Of a stretch of DNA of 14,028 nt, positions 7,721 to 14,028 are shown in pieces. This stretch comes from Gammaproteobacteria bacterium (GTDB lineage: Bacteria; Pseudomonadota; Gammaproteobacteria; BMS3Bbin11). Where the stretch lies: assembly GCA_030636465.1 (NCBI GenBank), contig DAOVWW010000006.1, forward strand, positions 1-14,028, in the 5' to 3' direction. How positions within the stretch are numbered: the stretch's first letter is position 1; the number at the start of each line of letters is the position of its first letter. The notes under the pieces are model-generated. The model was not told where the DNA came from and did not search any database. It saw only the letters and a list, made by a program, of their open reading frames with translations. The translations under genes were made by a program, and so were the position numbers.

Positions 7721-7723
7721 TCC

Positions 7724-8176
7724 ATGAAATTGTTAACAAAAGTCATTTCGATTGCAGCTTTTCTGGCTGCAGGAGTAGCATCATCTGCGCAGGCAGAGGA
7801 AGGTCAGTGCCTGATGATCCATGTGCCTCAGGAAGATGCAAAAGCGTTCAAGCAAGCTATCAACATCGCCAACGCCATACCCAAACAACTGGGTGCTGAT
7901 ACAGTTCGTGTAGAAGTCATCGCTCAGGGTCCAGGATTGAAGCTGTTTACTAAGGGCAGCCCAGAGACAAAGCGTATCAAGAGCCTAGCAGCAATGGGAG
8001 ACCAGACCATGGGGGGCGGTACCAAGTTCAGTGCCTGTGCTGCAACGATGGCGGGAATCAAGAAAAAAACCGGGAAAGAGCCTGAACTGATCGACGGTGT
8101 CGGCGTGACTCATCCTGGTGCCGCGGCACGTATACTCGAGCTACACAAGGAAGGTTGTGCCTATATTCGTATCTAA
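7724..8176 (+). CDS. Periplasmic DsrE-like family protein
   Basis: Protein of 150 residues. Residues 1-24 are a standard Sec signal peptide (MKLLTK, hydrophobic core, cleavage at A-Q-A before Glu25). The mature part follows the DsrE/DsrF-like alpha/beta pattern: MIHVPQEDAKAFKQAINIAN, then VRVEVIAQGPGLKLF, then FSACAATMAGIKKKTGK, with the usual end G-V-x-H-P-G-A-A-A-R-I-L-E-L-x-x-x-G-C-A-Y-I. Cysteines are at 29, 105 and 145; Cys105 sits where DsrE-like proteins often carry a conserved Cys. Cytoplasmic DsrEFH relays sulfur in dissimilatory sulfur oxidation, but the exported single-gene versions have no settled function, and no dsr neighbours are present. The gene appears to stand alone, with no clear terminator within 290 bp. 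Confidence 0.87.
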   Translation: MKLLTKVISIAAFLAAGVASSAQAEEGQCLMIHVPQEDAKAFKQAINIANAIPKQLGADTVRVEVIAQGPGLKLFTKGSPETKRIKSLAAMGDQTMGGGTKFSACAATMAGIKKKTGKEPELIDGVGVTHPGAAARILELHKEGCAYIRI

Positions 8177-8467
8177 GTGTAATTTTCTTTAGGTGCGGCA
8201 CAGTATCGAGTTAATTAGTCGAAGAATGTGTAGAAGATTGAAAAAAAGGTGGGGGGCGAATCCTATTTTTTAATCTTAAGGAGTCTTAAGGGCCAGTATC
8301 CTTTTATCAGGAGCAGGGTGCTGCCCCATTTTATCCTTCCTTTTTTTCCTATCCTTTACGCGAATACGTGCTATCTGAGTTTCTAGATCGTTTAAAACGG
8401 GTACGTCAATACAAGAACAGTCCCAAATAATATAAGTCCGCTCCTGGCCGTTAGCCACCTTTTTAAG

Positions 8468-8490
8468 AACCACCTTCGGGTGGTTTTCTC
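8468..8490 (+). terminator. Rho-independent terminator, no gene directly upstream
   Basis: AACCACC (8468-8474), loop TTCG, GGTGGTT (8479-8485) followed by TTCTC. Seven perfect base pairs with a UUCG loop. The T tail is short. It could end read-through from the DsrE-like gene (stop at 8176) or an unrecognised RNA between the two. Confidence 0.75.
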
Positions 8491-8518
8491 TGTGTAACTC
8501 CCTGAACGCTGTTAAATC

Positions 8519-8538
8519 GTCCGCAACCCATTGTGGAC
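8519..8538. repeat. Small palindromic element resembling the IS terminal repeat
   Basis: GTCCGCA (8519-8525) pairs with TGTGGAC (8532-8538) around ACCCAT, one G-U wobble. The segment CCGCAACCCA-(5)-GACATTT also matches 6382-6391 and 6397-6403 of the left IS end with the same spacing, so it may be a third trace of that element's terminus, or an independent dispersed palindrome. Confidence 0.45.
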
Positions 8539-8694
8539 ATTTATATCAAGTGTGCTTGATACTGGTATTTCCCAGTTATTGCTAGGAGCATTTAGGGCCA
8601 TTTGTAGGTGGGCTGAAGTGTCGATGAGACAAGGAATTACGACCATATTCTTAATGCAAAACATAAAGGATGAGAGCCCTGATCTCATCTTAAC

Positions 8695-8723
8695 TTGACA
8701 AATCTACTTAAGTGTGCTATAAG
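8695..8723 (+). promoter_or_regulatory. Sigma-70 promoter for the gene at 8850
   Basis: A perfect -35 TTGACA (8695-8700), a 17-bp spacer and -10 TATAAG (8718-8723). Transcription would begin near 8730, leaving about 120 nt of untranslated leader before ATG 8850. This is the best promoter in the window. Confidence 0.85.
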
Positions 8724-8836
8724 TCATTGAAAAATATGATAAATAATAGTACCCGATACTAGTGCAAGGTTGATGGGCTAATAATAATTCATAGAGCCTA
8801 TCCAGCAAATCAGCACTACATGTTGCTAACCGTCCA

Positions 8837-8842
8837 AAGGAG
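8837..8842 (+). promoter_or_regulatory. Ribosome binding site deciding the start at 8850
   Basis: AAGGAG lies seven bases before ATG 8850. An in-frame ATG at 8820 has no ribosome site and would put ten non-signal residues ahead of the signal peptide, so 8850 is preferred. Confidence 0.85.
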
Positions 8843-8849
8843 AAGTTAT

Positions 8850-9413
8850 ATGAAACATCTCAATCTAATCATAATCCTTGCAATCGCAAGCATGTCAATT
8901 AACGCGCACGCAGATAAGAACACCGATGCACAACAGGCCTACCAGTGGATGACTAATCTTAAAGGCGAGTGGGTGTTGTCATCTGCGGACCAGCAACAAG
9001 GCAAGGCAACGAAACATAAATTGGTTGCCCCTATTGTTGGGACCGATACCACCGCTATGAGTTTCAAGCTTACAGGTAAAAATAGTACCGTACAGGAGAG
9101 TCTGCTACCTGGTAACAAGAAAGAAATGGTAACAATGTATCATTGCCAAGATGTAGGATGTGATCAGGTCAAAGCGACGCATTACTGTGCCAAGAAGAAT
9201 CAGCCAGAGATGGTGGCCGCGCCGGCTAGTAGTTCTGATTCTCTTGTCTTCAACTGTGATATGCGGACTGCCTTGTGTAAATCTAAAGAGGATCATATAC
9301 ATAAAATCTCACACCAAATTTCGAATAATGGTCAACACCTGAAGACCACGTATACGTCTTGGAAGGATGCTAAATACTTGAAGGATTCTGTCTATAATTT
9401 CGATAGGAAGTGA
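8850..9413 (+). CDS. Small exported Cys/His-containing protein of unknown function
   Basis: Protein of 187 residues. Residues 1-21 are a Sec signal peptide (MKHLNLIIILAIASMS, cleavage at A-H-A before Asp22). The mature protein opens with QWMTNLKGEW, then a probable beta-rich body: GTDTTAMSFKLTGK, VQESLLPG, and the segment KEMVTMYHCQDVGC followed by KATHYCAKKNQPEM. Five cysteines (99, 104, 113, 136, 143) and His98 and His111 are clustered, which suggests disulfides or metal binding. The L-K-G-E-W opening followed by strands recalls small lipocalin-like or DUF1579-like secreted proteins, but I do not recognise the family. It is transcribed from the strong promoter at 8695-8723. The metalloprotease gene follows after 62 bp and could be co-transcribed. 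Confidence 0.82.
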   Translation: MKHLNLIIILAIASMSINAHADKNTDAQQAYQWMTNLKGEWVLSSADQQQGKATKHKLVAPIVGTDTTAMSFKLTGKNSTVQESLLPGNKKEMVTMYHCQDVGCDQVKATHYCAKKNQPEMVAAPASSSDSLVFNCDMRTALCKSKEDHIHKISHQISNNGQHLKTTYTSWKDAKYLKDSVYNFDRK

Positions 9414-9475
9414 TCCAGCTAATAACTTTCATTTTAATGCTATAGTCACTTTTTTGAGCATGAGAGTGGTCGCAG

Positions 9476-10546
9476 ATGTTCGAGCAAATAAGAAGAAATA
9501 TTGTGAGTATCATGCTTTGTTCGGTTATTGCCGTAACGGCCTATGGCGGCACTGCACAAAGCGATTCTGATACCCACGATAAAAATAACCTCCTCGATTC
9601 TCTGCTTAACGAAAAGCTTGAGTTCTACCGGCATCTATATCCTGAAATATCATTTCTGATCCTCAAGGGTGGTGATGAGTTTGTCGCTGATATGATGGCC
9701 CTTGACATAACGCTTGGTTATCAGCCTAGTAGTCTGGACTATGAGCATCCACCGAAGTTGCGTGAAGATCTGATGATGGCAAGCGCAAACCGAATTTTGT
9801 ACATGTTACAAAACAGGATGCCATCAGCATCGTTGTTCAAGGCCGATACGCCCCTTGGATGGCAGGAGAATATCTGCGTTTTAACCATTAACCCCTATGA
9901 GATTGCTGCAGATTCGGTTAGGGCAACCCAAAACCTTTTAGATCTACCGCAGGATTTCATACAGAAAATCTCTGATGATTTGAGGCTGCAGCCCACTGAT
10001 TACCTTGAATTTGTCATTGACCATGAAGTCTATCATTGCCTTCAATCTATGTATGTTGGGCCACAAACAATGTCGAAAAAAGAGTTTTGGGGAGAATATA
10101 ACAGCTATCTTAATGAGCAGGGTGCAGATGCCTATGCCCTGGGAATGCATATCAATACTCTGCTCGAGGTACCATCCTTTGCTAGAAATATTCTAAGGAT
10201 TCGCGGTATGTCTCTGTACACTGCAGACCCTGATCACCTGACTTGCAAAGCCTTGCAGCAGATCTTTAAGGTCCCTGTTGAAGATATTGCCGAAATGAAT
10301 GCCAAAGAAATCTTCGATACAGCGCATCAAATTCAGGAACGCCTAGCCATGAATTATGATGAATACATCCAGTACCTGGCTTCCTCCATTCAGGCAATGA
10401 AGGTGCTTGGTGTGGAAGACCTGGTGTCAGATGAGTTACGCAGCAGGATCAAGGGTGTTCAATCAGATCCGGTACAGGTCAAGGAACTTGTCACCAATAC
10501 CCGCCGCTACCTTTCTGAATTGAGTTGTGATGAGGTTGAATATTAG
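9476..10546 (+). CDS. Putative exported zinc metalloprotease (HEVYH, gluzincin-like)
   Basis: Protein of 356 residues, family not recognised. The N-terminus (RRNIVSIMLCSVIAVTAYGG) reads as a signal peptide or membrane anchor, so the rest is probably periplasmic. The zinc-protease motif HExxH is H-E-V-Y-H at 183-187, preceded by hydrophobic EFVID. An E-Q-G-A-D-A motif (214-219) lies 27 residues after His187 and offers Glu214 as third ligand, as in gluzincins. The flanks are helical and acidic. Residues about 30-180 hold no known motif; an N-terminal fold outside the protease core is likely. No strong ribosome site precedes ATG 9476, leaving the exact start a little uncertain. The gene follows the Cys-rich exported protein by 62 bp on the same strand, compatible with an operon. 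Activity is inferred from the motif only. Confidence 0.78.
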   Translation: MFEQIRRNIVSIMLCSVIAVTAYGGTAQSDSDTHDKNNLLDSLLNEKLEFYRHLYPEISFLILKGGDEFVADMMALDITLGYQPSSLDYEHPPKLREDLMMASANRILYMLQNRMPSASLFKADTPLGWQENICVLTINPYEIAADSVRATQNLLDLPQDFIQKISDDLRLQPTDYLEFVIDHEVYHCLQSMYVGPQTMSKKEFWGEYNSYLNEQGADAYALGMHINTLLEVPSFARNILRIRGMSLYTADPDHLTCKALQQIFKVPVEDIAEMNAKEIFDTAHQIQERLAMNYDEYIQYLASSIQAMKVLGVEDLVSDELRSRIKGVQSDPVQVKELVTNTRRYLSELSCDEVEY

Positions 10547-10628
10547 GGGGAGGGCAGAGCGCAGATTGATTTTCAACGAATGTCTGCTTCGTGCTGCCGA
10601 TTGTAGTCGATTCCTAAACTAGACAAAT

Positions 10629-10645
10629 TGACCGCTTCTGGCCGA
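10629..10645 (+). repeat. Dispersed repeat copy 1 (TGACCGCT-xx-TGGCCGA)
   Basis: Matches 11160-11176 at 15 of 17 positions, same orientation. It is followed by bases that pair back on it (GCTT 10634-10637 with AAGC 10649-10652), as expected for a REP-like palindrome. Confidence 0.55.
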
Positions 10646-10731
10646 GGGAAGCAGGCATTGAGTATCTATTTTTATAGGACTGAATATTATCTTAGCGAGT
10701 ATAGGCATGTTTTTCATAGTGAGAGGTTTAG

Positions 10732-11088
10732 ATGAGTGAATTTACAAGTCCTCTGGTTTTGATGATGCTGCCGCGTCGTCAATGGTCAGTACATGAGAAG
10801 TTCGAGTATCACGTTGGACAGGTAGGCAGCGGTATCGTAATTCGTGTGCCTAAGGGGTTTAAAACAGACCTGGCAAGCATTCCCCGTATTGTTTGGTCTA
10901 TTCTTCCGCCGCATGGCTATTATGGAAAGGCAGCAGTAATTCATGACTATTGTTATGAACATGGAAATGAATGCCGCTGCTCACGCTATGATGCGTCGCG
11001 GTAGGCAATGGGGGTGCTTGGGATACCTAGCTGGAAGAAGAAAGCGATATATAGGGCTGTGCGGTTATTCGGTCGAGGTAACTTTTAG
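10732..11088 (+). pseudogene. DUF1353 family protein, interrupted by an in-frame TAG
   Basis: GAGAGG precedes ATG 10732. The first 90 codons hold the DUF1353 signature: V-P-K-G-F-K-T-D-L-A-S-I-P-R, then I-L-P-P-H-G-Y-Y, then A-A-V-I-H-D-Y-C-Y. Then comes a Cys/Arg-rich stretch and TAG at 11002-11004. Past this stop the same frame continues A-M-G-V-L-G-I-P-S-W-K-K-K-A-I-Y and R-A-V-R-L-F-G-R-G-N-F to TAG at 11086-11088, which is the normal DUF1353 C-terminus. The joined length, about 118 residues, is typical for the family. The segment between H-D-Y and A-M-G-V also looks shorter and less conserved than usual, so a small deletion or compensating frameshifts may have made the stop. DUF1353 proteins are often phage-encoded and of unknown function. 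A working 90-residue product or read-through cannot be excluded. Confidence 0.8.
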
Positions 11089-11159
11089 AGCTGTGCTGAG
11101 TCTCTTAAGCAGATAATATTTAATTTTATTGTAGAGTTGAAATAGATATTATTGTTGAG

Positions 11160-11176
11160 TGACCGCTGTTGGCCGA
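11160..11176 (+). repeat. Dispersed repeat copy 2 (TGACCGCT-xx-TGGCCGA)
   Basis: Second copy, same orientation as 10629-10645, on the other side of the DUF1353 pseudogene. The 196 bp from 11089 to 11284 hold nothing else I can name. Confidence 0.55.
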
Positions 11177-11284
11177 ACTGAGACAAGTTTTATCGGTTTA
11201 AAATCGTCGGCTTTAGAGATATTCAGGGTGGTTTGTGAAGATCATCTTTTGCCTGCTTCGTCTCGGTAGCTGTCGCAATCTATC

Positions 11285-11545
11285 TCAGAATTCCCCTGGT
11301 GTATCTCGAAGCTCTTTCAGCAGGTCAAGACCTTTACGCCTTTGTGTGGAAACAATATTTAACTTCTCCTCGAGTTCCTTGCAATGGTCACTATTCGTTT
11401 CGCTGGCTATTTCTTGTTCCAGTTCTTTTTGTTTGCTTCTCAGTTGCTTGAGCGTTTTTTTTAGTTGTTTGTATTGTTTCAGCTGCTCACTCCGATCCGC
11501 ATCGGTAAGTTCTGAGAGGCGTTCCAGTAATTTACTTAGTTTCAT
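11285..11545 (-). CDS. Small coiled-coil protein, last gene of the phosphate transport cluster
   Basis: Protein of 86 residues, almost wholly charged helix with heptad-like Leu spacing: KLLERLSELTD, then KQLKKTLKQLRSKQKELEQEI, then KELEEKLNIV. Few hydrophobic residues outside the heptads, one Cys, no signal or membrane segment, so cytoplasmic. An AGGA lies upstream of the ATG at a slightly long spacing. It begins 24 bp past the end of the Na/Pi cotransporter gene, same strand, so probably co-transcribed. Function unknown; its position suggests an accessory to the transporter, or a bystander. The frame is also open on the opposite strand, but composition and context favour this one. Confidence 0.7.
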   Translation of the reverse strand: MKLSKLLERLSELTDADRSEQLKQYKQLKKTLKQLRSKQKELEQEIASETNSDHCKELEEKLNIVSTQRRKGLDLLKELRDTPGEF

Positions 11546-11569
11546 TTGCAGTGCATTCCTGTTGTCAGC

Positions 11570-13387
11570 TTAGCTGCTGTCCTTCTGAATAATAGTCGCC
11601 ATTTCTTCTTCATTCAACTCAAGATCCTGGCTAATATTCAAGGCAGATGAATCTCTGCCAGTGAACAATATTTTTGCCATGGCGATCAGGTGGCGGCAGG
11701 CAGAGTGCGTATACTCAGTATCTGTCATCAATGAGGTTGCCATCTCTGCAGAAATGCGATGATTTCTTATCAGTGGTTCGATTCGTTCTGCAGAATTCAG
11801 GTCATCTTCTTCAATCTGTAACAGTGCATGATCCAGGATCAGCATAGCTTCTGTGTGGTCATCGATGTATCTGGCTTCGCGAATTTTTCGCATCACCATG
11901 GCAACCATAATACGGAGATGATTATAGGCATCTTTGATGTCATGGTTATCACTATGGATAAAGCGTAACAGATTCTTTTGTAGATGCTTTATATCTTTGA
12001 TAGCCGTCACCAGGTCCCGTCCAGCTCTGGAATAGGATTCCAGGTCTTCTGCATAGTTGCCAGTGATTCGTTCTCGCGCGCGGATGACGAAGTGCACAAT
12101 AGCTGAATGTACATGCTTGATGCGTGTTGCATAGGCCTCATCGATATCTTCAGAAGGTGGCATGTCACTATTTTCGACAAGTTGATCAAGGTCTTTAGTT
12201 TCGATCATGTCATGTTTTAGCCAGCCAATGCCGTGCGCAATTACACGTGATGCCAGGTCATACAGGCGCTCTGTTTCTTTGTGTACCACTTCGAGTGCTG
12301 CCTGGGGTGATTCCAGTGCTGCATCATTGAGGTACTTGGGTTGCTTGATGGCTGTCTTCGGCTCACGTAATAGCCGCTCCAGTACTGAGACCAGCATGTT
12401 CACAAGTGGCAGCATGAGTATGATTCCGACCAGATTGAACAGGGAGTGGAAAACGGCGAGCCTGAGTGCGTAGTTGTCATCAGCAATTCCCATGGCATCG
12501 CTGATCCATTCTACGGCTATAAGGAACTGGTATATGAAGACGATGGCAATCAGGCCAGTGATAAAGTTGAAAATCAGGTGGGCCCCAGCAAGCCGTTTAC
12601 CCGCGATATTAGCACCAAGGCTACCAAGAATAGCGGTAACAGTCGTGCCCATGTTAGCGCCAATTGAGAGGGCGAGGGCGTTTTCATAAGTAATTTGTTG
12701 AGCAGCAAGAGCGGTAACTGTAAGCGCCAGCATTGCGCTACTGGATTGCATGATTACCGTGGCGACGATGCCAAGTAAAATATATAGCAGTAAACCCCTG
12801 AAGCCTGGAATAGCATAGGCAGATAGATCAATGCTTTCACTATAGGTATCAAAGCCCTCTTTCATGTAGTGAATTCCAAGGAACAGGAAACCGACACCTG
12901 CCAGCACCCAGCCTATGCCTTTCCATGTTGAACTTTTCTGGAAAATCATTACGACTCCGAAAGCCAGCATCGGCATGGCATAGGCCGAGAGGTTTACTTT
13001 TAGCCCGAAACCGGCCACCAGCCAGACACTTGCAGTGGTACCTAGGTTGGCACCGAAAATGATACCGATACCCGCCGCTAACTGAATTAGTCCAGCGGAG
13101 AGAAAGGAAATTACCAGTACCGAGACCAACGAGCTGGATTGCATCAGTGTCGTGGTGATAATGCCGAAGTTCAGGGCTTTCCATTGTCGATCGGTAGAGT
13201 GGCGCAGTAGGCGTTCCAGAATACCTCCGGAAAAGCGCTGGAAGCCGTCTTCCAGGGCCATCATGCCAAACAGGAAAATGGCGACACCGGCGGCAATTTG
13301 CTTGAAGTCGGAACTGAGCCAGAAGGCGTAGGCCAGCAGAAGTAGGATTGCTGGCAGCAGCAGCTTGCGCATCAGTGCCATAGACAT
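11570..13387 (-). CDS. Na+/phosphate cotransporter (NptA/YjbB type) with PhoU-like C-terminal domain
   Basis: Protein of 605 residues. Residues 1-340 are membrane-embedded, with about eight or nine hydrophobic segments, and show the duplicated Na/Pi cotransporter core: first repeat L-M-Q-S-S-S (81-86) and GANLGTT (112-118), second repeat I-M-Q-S-S-S (212-217) and GANMGTT (243-249). The paired QSSS motifs are the substrate and sodium site of the family. Residues about 360-600 are a soluble helical PhoU-like domain (helices with H-S-A-I-V-H-F-V, D-I-K-H-L-Q-K-N-L-L and M-R-K-I-R-E-A-R), probably cytoplasmic and regulatory. Starts at Met1, Met3 or Met6 are all possible; AAAAGAGA upstream serves the first two. 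It lies 50 bp after the PiT gene and 24 bp before the coiled-coil gene, all on the minus strand. Bacterial relatives move phosphate, and some members export it. Confidence 0.92.
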   Translation of the reverse strand: MSMALMRKLLLPAILLLLAYAFWLSSDFKQIAAGVAIFLFGMMALEDGFQRFSGGILERLLRHSTDRQWKALNFGIITTTLMQSSSLVSVLVISFLSAGLIQLAAGIGIIFGANLGTTASVWLVAGFGLKVNLSAYAMPMLAFGVVMIFQKSSTWKGIGWVLAGVGFLFLGIHYMKEGFDTYSESIDLSAYAIPGFRGLLLYILLGIVATVIMQSSSAMLALTVTALAAQQITYENALALSIGANMGTTVTAILGSLGANIAGKRLAGAHLIFNFITGLIAIVFIYQFLIAVEWISDAMGIADDNYALRLAVFHSLFNLVGIILMLPLVNMLVSVLERLLREPKTAIKQPKYLNDAALESPQAALEVVHKETERLYDLASRVIAHGIGWLKHDMIETKDLDQLVENSDMPPSEDIDEAYATRIKHVHSAIVHFVIRARERITGNYAEDLESYSRAGRDLVTAIKDIKHLQKNLLRFIHSDNHDIKDAYNHLRIMVAMVMRKIREARYIDDHTEAMLILDHALLQIEEDDLNSAERIEPLIRNHRISAEMATSLMTDTEYTHSACRHLIAMAKILFTGRDSSALNISQDLELNEEEMATIIQKDSS

Positions 13388-13437
13388 TCTCTTTTAGAGC
13401 GCCTATATAAATACATAAATAATCATGCCATCAGTTG

Positions 13438-14028
13438 CTACTGAGGTAGCAGTAGCCCTCGCAGCATGTAGAAAATTAGTGCGGCCATAATGCCACTGGC
13501 AGGGACAGTAATTACCCAGGCTGCAGCAATCTTCCACAGATGTGAACGCCTGACCAGTTGTTGCCGGTAGATTTTAGCAAGAGACTTGCGCTCCTTCTTG
13601 GTCAGGTGGGCACGGGTAGAATGAGTTTTAAGCTGTTCCAGTAGCTGGCTCTTTTTTTCCAGTGAAGCCTTTTTGAACTCCTGTAGAAAGGCCTCGACAG
13701 CTTCCGGGTCGTCATTATCGTGATGATGTTTTATTTCCTCCAGTATGCCGCCGTAACGAACCTTCAAGAACTCACGCAGGAAGCCGACTCCGAATATCCC
13801 ACCAACAGCAATATGCGTTGAGCTTACAGGCAGGCCTAGCTGTGAGGCGATAATCACGGTGATCGATGCCGCCATGGCAACGCTGAAGGCCCGCATTTTG
13901 TTCAGTTCAGTGATTTCAGTGCCGACGGTACGAATCAGCTTGGGGCCATACAGGGCAAGTCCCAGAGAAATGCCTACCGCACCCACTATCATTACCCACA
14001 ATGGAATTTGTGCCGTACTGCCGACACC
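13438..14028 (-). CDS. pit: PiT family inorganic phosphate permease, C-terminal part (5' end outside window)
   Basis: The frame is open to the window edge on the minus strand; the Met at 14001 is internal, so the start lies beyond 14028. The 196 visible residues carry the C-terminal PiT repeat: G-P-K-L-I-R-T-V-G-T-E-I-T-E-L-N (with N-K-M-R-A-F-S after) and G-L-P-V-S-S-T-H-I-A-V-G-G-I-F-G-V-G. A charged cytoplasmic loop of about 80 residues follows (His/Asp run H-H-H-D-N-D-D, then many Lys and Glu), and a last membrane helix ends the protein (A-A-A-W-V-I-T-V-P-A-S-G). PiT permeases bring in metal-phosphate with protons or sodium at low affinity. It leads the cluster visible here, with the Na/Pi cotransporter 50 bp downstream. 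Any promoter or Pho box is outside the window. Confidence 0.93.
   Translation of the reverse strand, partial: GVGSTAQIPLWVMIVGAVGISLGLALYGPKLIRTVGTEITELNKMRAFSVAMAASITVIIASQLGLPVSSTHIAVGGIFGVGFLREFLKVRYGGILEEIKHHHDNDDPEAVEAFLQEFKKASLEKKSQLLEQLKTHSTRAHLTKKERKSLAKIYRQQLVRRSHLWKIAAAWVITVPASGIMAALIFYMLRGLLLPQ

Larger units (their letters stand above)
7206..7723. other. Gene-free stretch: terminator, IS relic, then unassigned DNA
   Basis: Holds the terminator at 7277-7299 and the transposase relic up to about 7435. From about 7440 to 7710 I find no gene, RNA or strong hairpin. The only candidate signal is a weak sigma-70-like pair, TTACCG (7642-7647) and TATGTT (7665-7670) with a 17-bp spacer, upstream of the DsrE-like gene. 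Confidence 0.6.
8177..8849. other. Long gene-free stretch with orphan terminator, hairpin repeat and promoter
   Basis: No convincing protein gene in 673 bp. It contains a strong terminator (8468-8490) some 290 bp past the nearest upstream stop, a palindromic repeat (8519-8538), a near-consensus promoter (8695-8723) and the untranslated leader of the gene at 8850. Runs such as a poly-T/poly-C stretch near 8335-8350 suggest decayed or non-coding DNA. Confidence 0.6.

Noticed and set aside
7666..7899. Plus-strand open frame overlapping the start of the DsrE-like gene
   Set aside because: Different register, no ribosome site, and it overlaps a clear signal peptide gene with GGAGGAG before its ATG.
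8276..8473. Minus-strand 65-codon open frame in the gap after the DsrE-like gene
   Set aside because: It can only start at a GTG inside the terminator hairpin, has no ribosome site and an odd, highly basic C-terminus; composition fits non-coding DNA.
11235..11573. Plus-strand Ser/Cys/Leu-rich open frame opposite the coiled-coil gene
   Set aside because: Its composition is the antisense image of a Lys/Glu/Leu coiled coil; the minus-strand gene fits the transporter cluster and has a better start.
12849..13184. Minus-strand frame inside the Na/Pi cotransporter gene
   Set aside because: Shadow frame of a gene whose QSSS and GANLGTT repeats are unmistakable.

Overview
This is a stretch of bacterial chromosome of moderate GC with ordinary bacterial signals (GGAG-type ribosome sites, one near-consensus sigma-70 promoter, hairpin-plus-T terminators). 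Allophanate hydrolase, a DUF2130 protein, a periplasmic DsrE-like protein and the paired phosphate transporters are together most compatible with a gammaproteobacterium. That placement is inference; there is no rRNA or marker gene here to fix it.

Layout, left to right. Positions 1-651 are the 3' end of an allophanate hydrolase gene (urea catabolism), followed by tRNA-Arg(CCG) at 723-799. Next comes a small secreted protein with a twin-arginine-like leader (839-1429) and a very large fusion protein (1539-4847). The fusion joins a helical repeat region, a family 2 glycosyltransferase and an alkaline-phosphatase-superfamily domain whose second metal motif is lost. A DUF2130 coiled-coil protein follows (4971-6245). 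At 6483-7205 is a second protein with the same kind of leader, fused to a C-terminal peptidase S74 (phage tail-spike chaperone) domain. It sits between two inward-facing 51-bp insertion-sequence ends in inverted orientation.

The middle part (7724-10546) holds three exported proteins, each with its own signals: a DsrE-like protein, a Cys-rich protein of unknown function behind a strong promoter, and a putative HEVYH zinc metalloprotease. A DUF1353 gene interrupted by an in-frame TAG (10732-11088) lies between two copies of a short dispersed repeat.

The right end (11285-14028) is a minus-strand cluster. A PiT-type phosphate permease (cut by the window edge) is followed by a Na/Pi cotransporter with a PhoU-like tail and a small coiled-coil protein, probably one operon for low- and high-capacity phosphate uptake.

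The most unusual material is at 839-7361. Two otherwise different secreted proteins share one leader ending W-T-K-P-V...H-A-Q-T-S. One lies just upstream of a glycosyltransferase/degenerate phosphodiesterase fusion. The other carries a phage-type self-cleaving chaperone domain in a small IS-bounded cassette.
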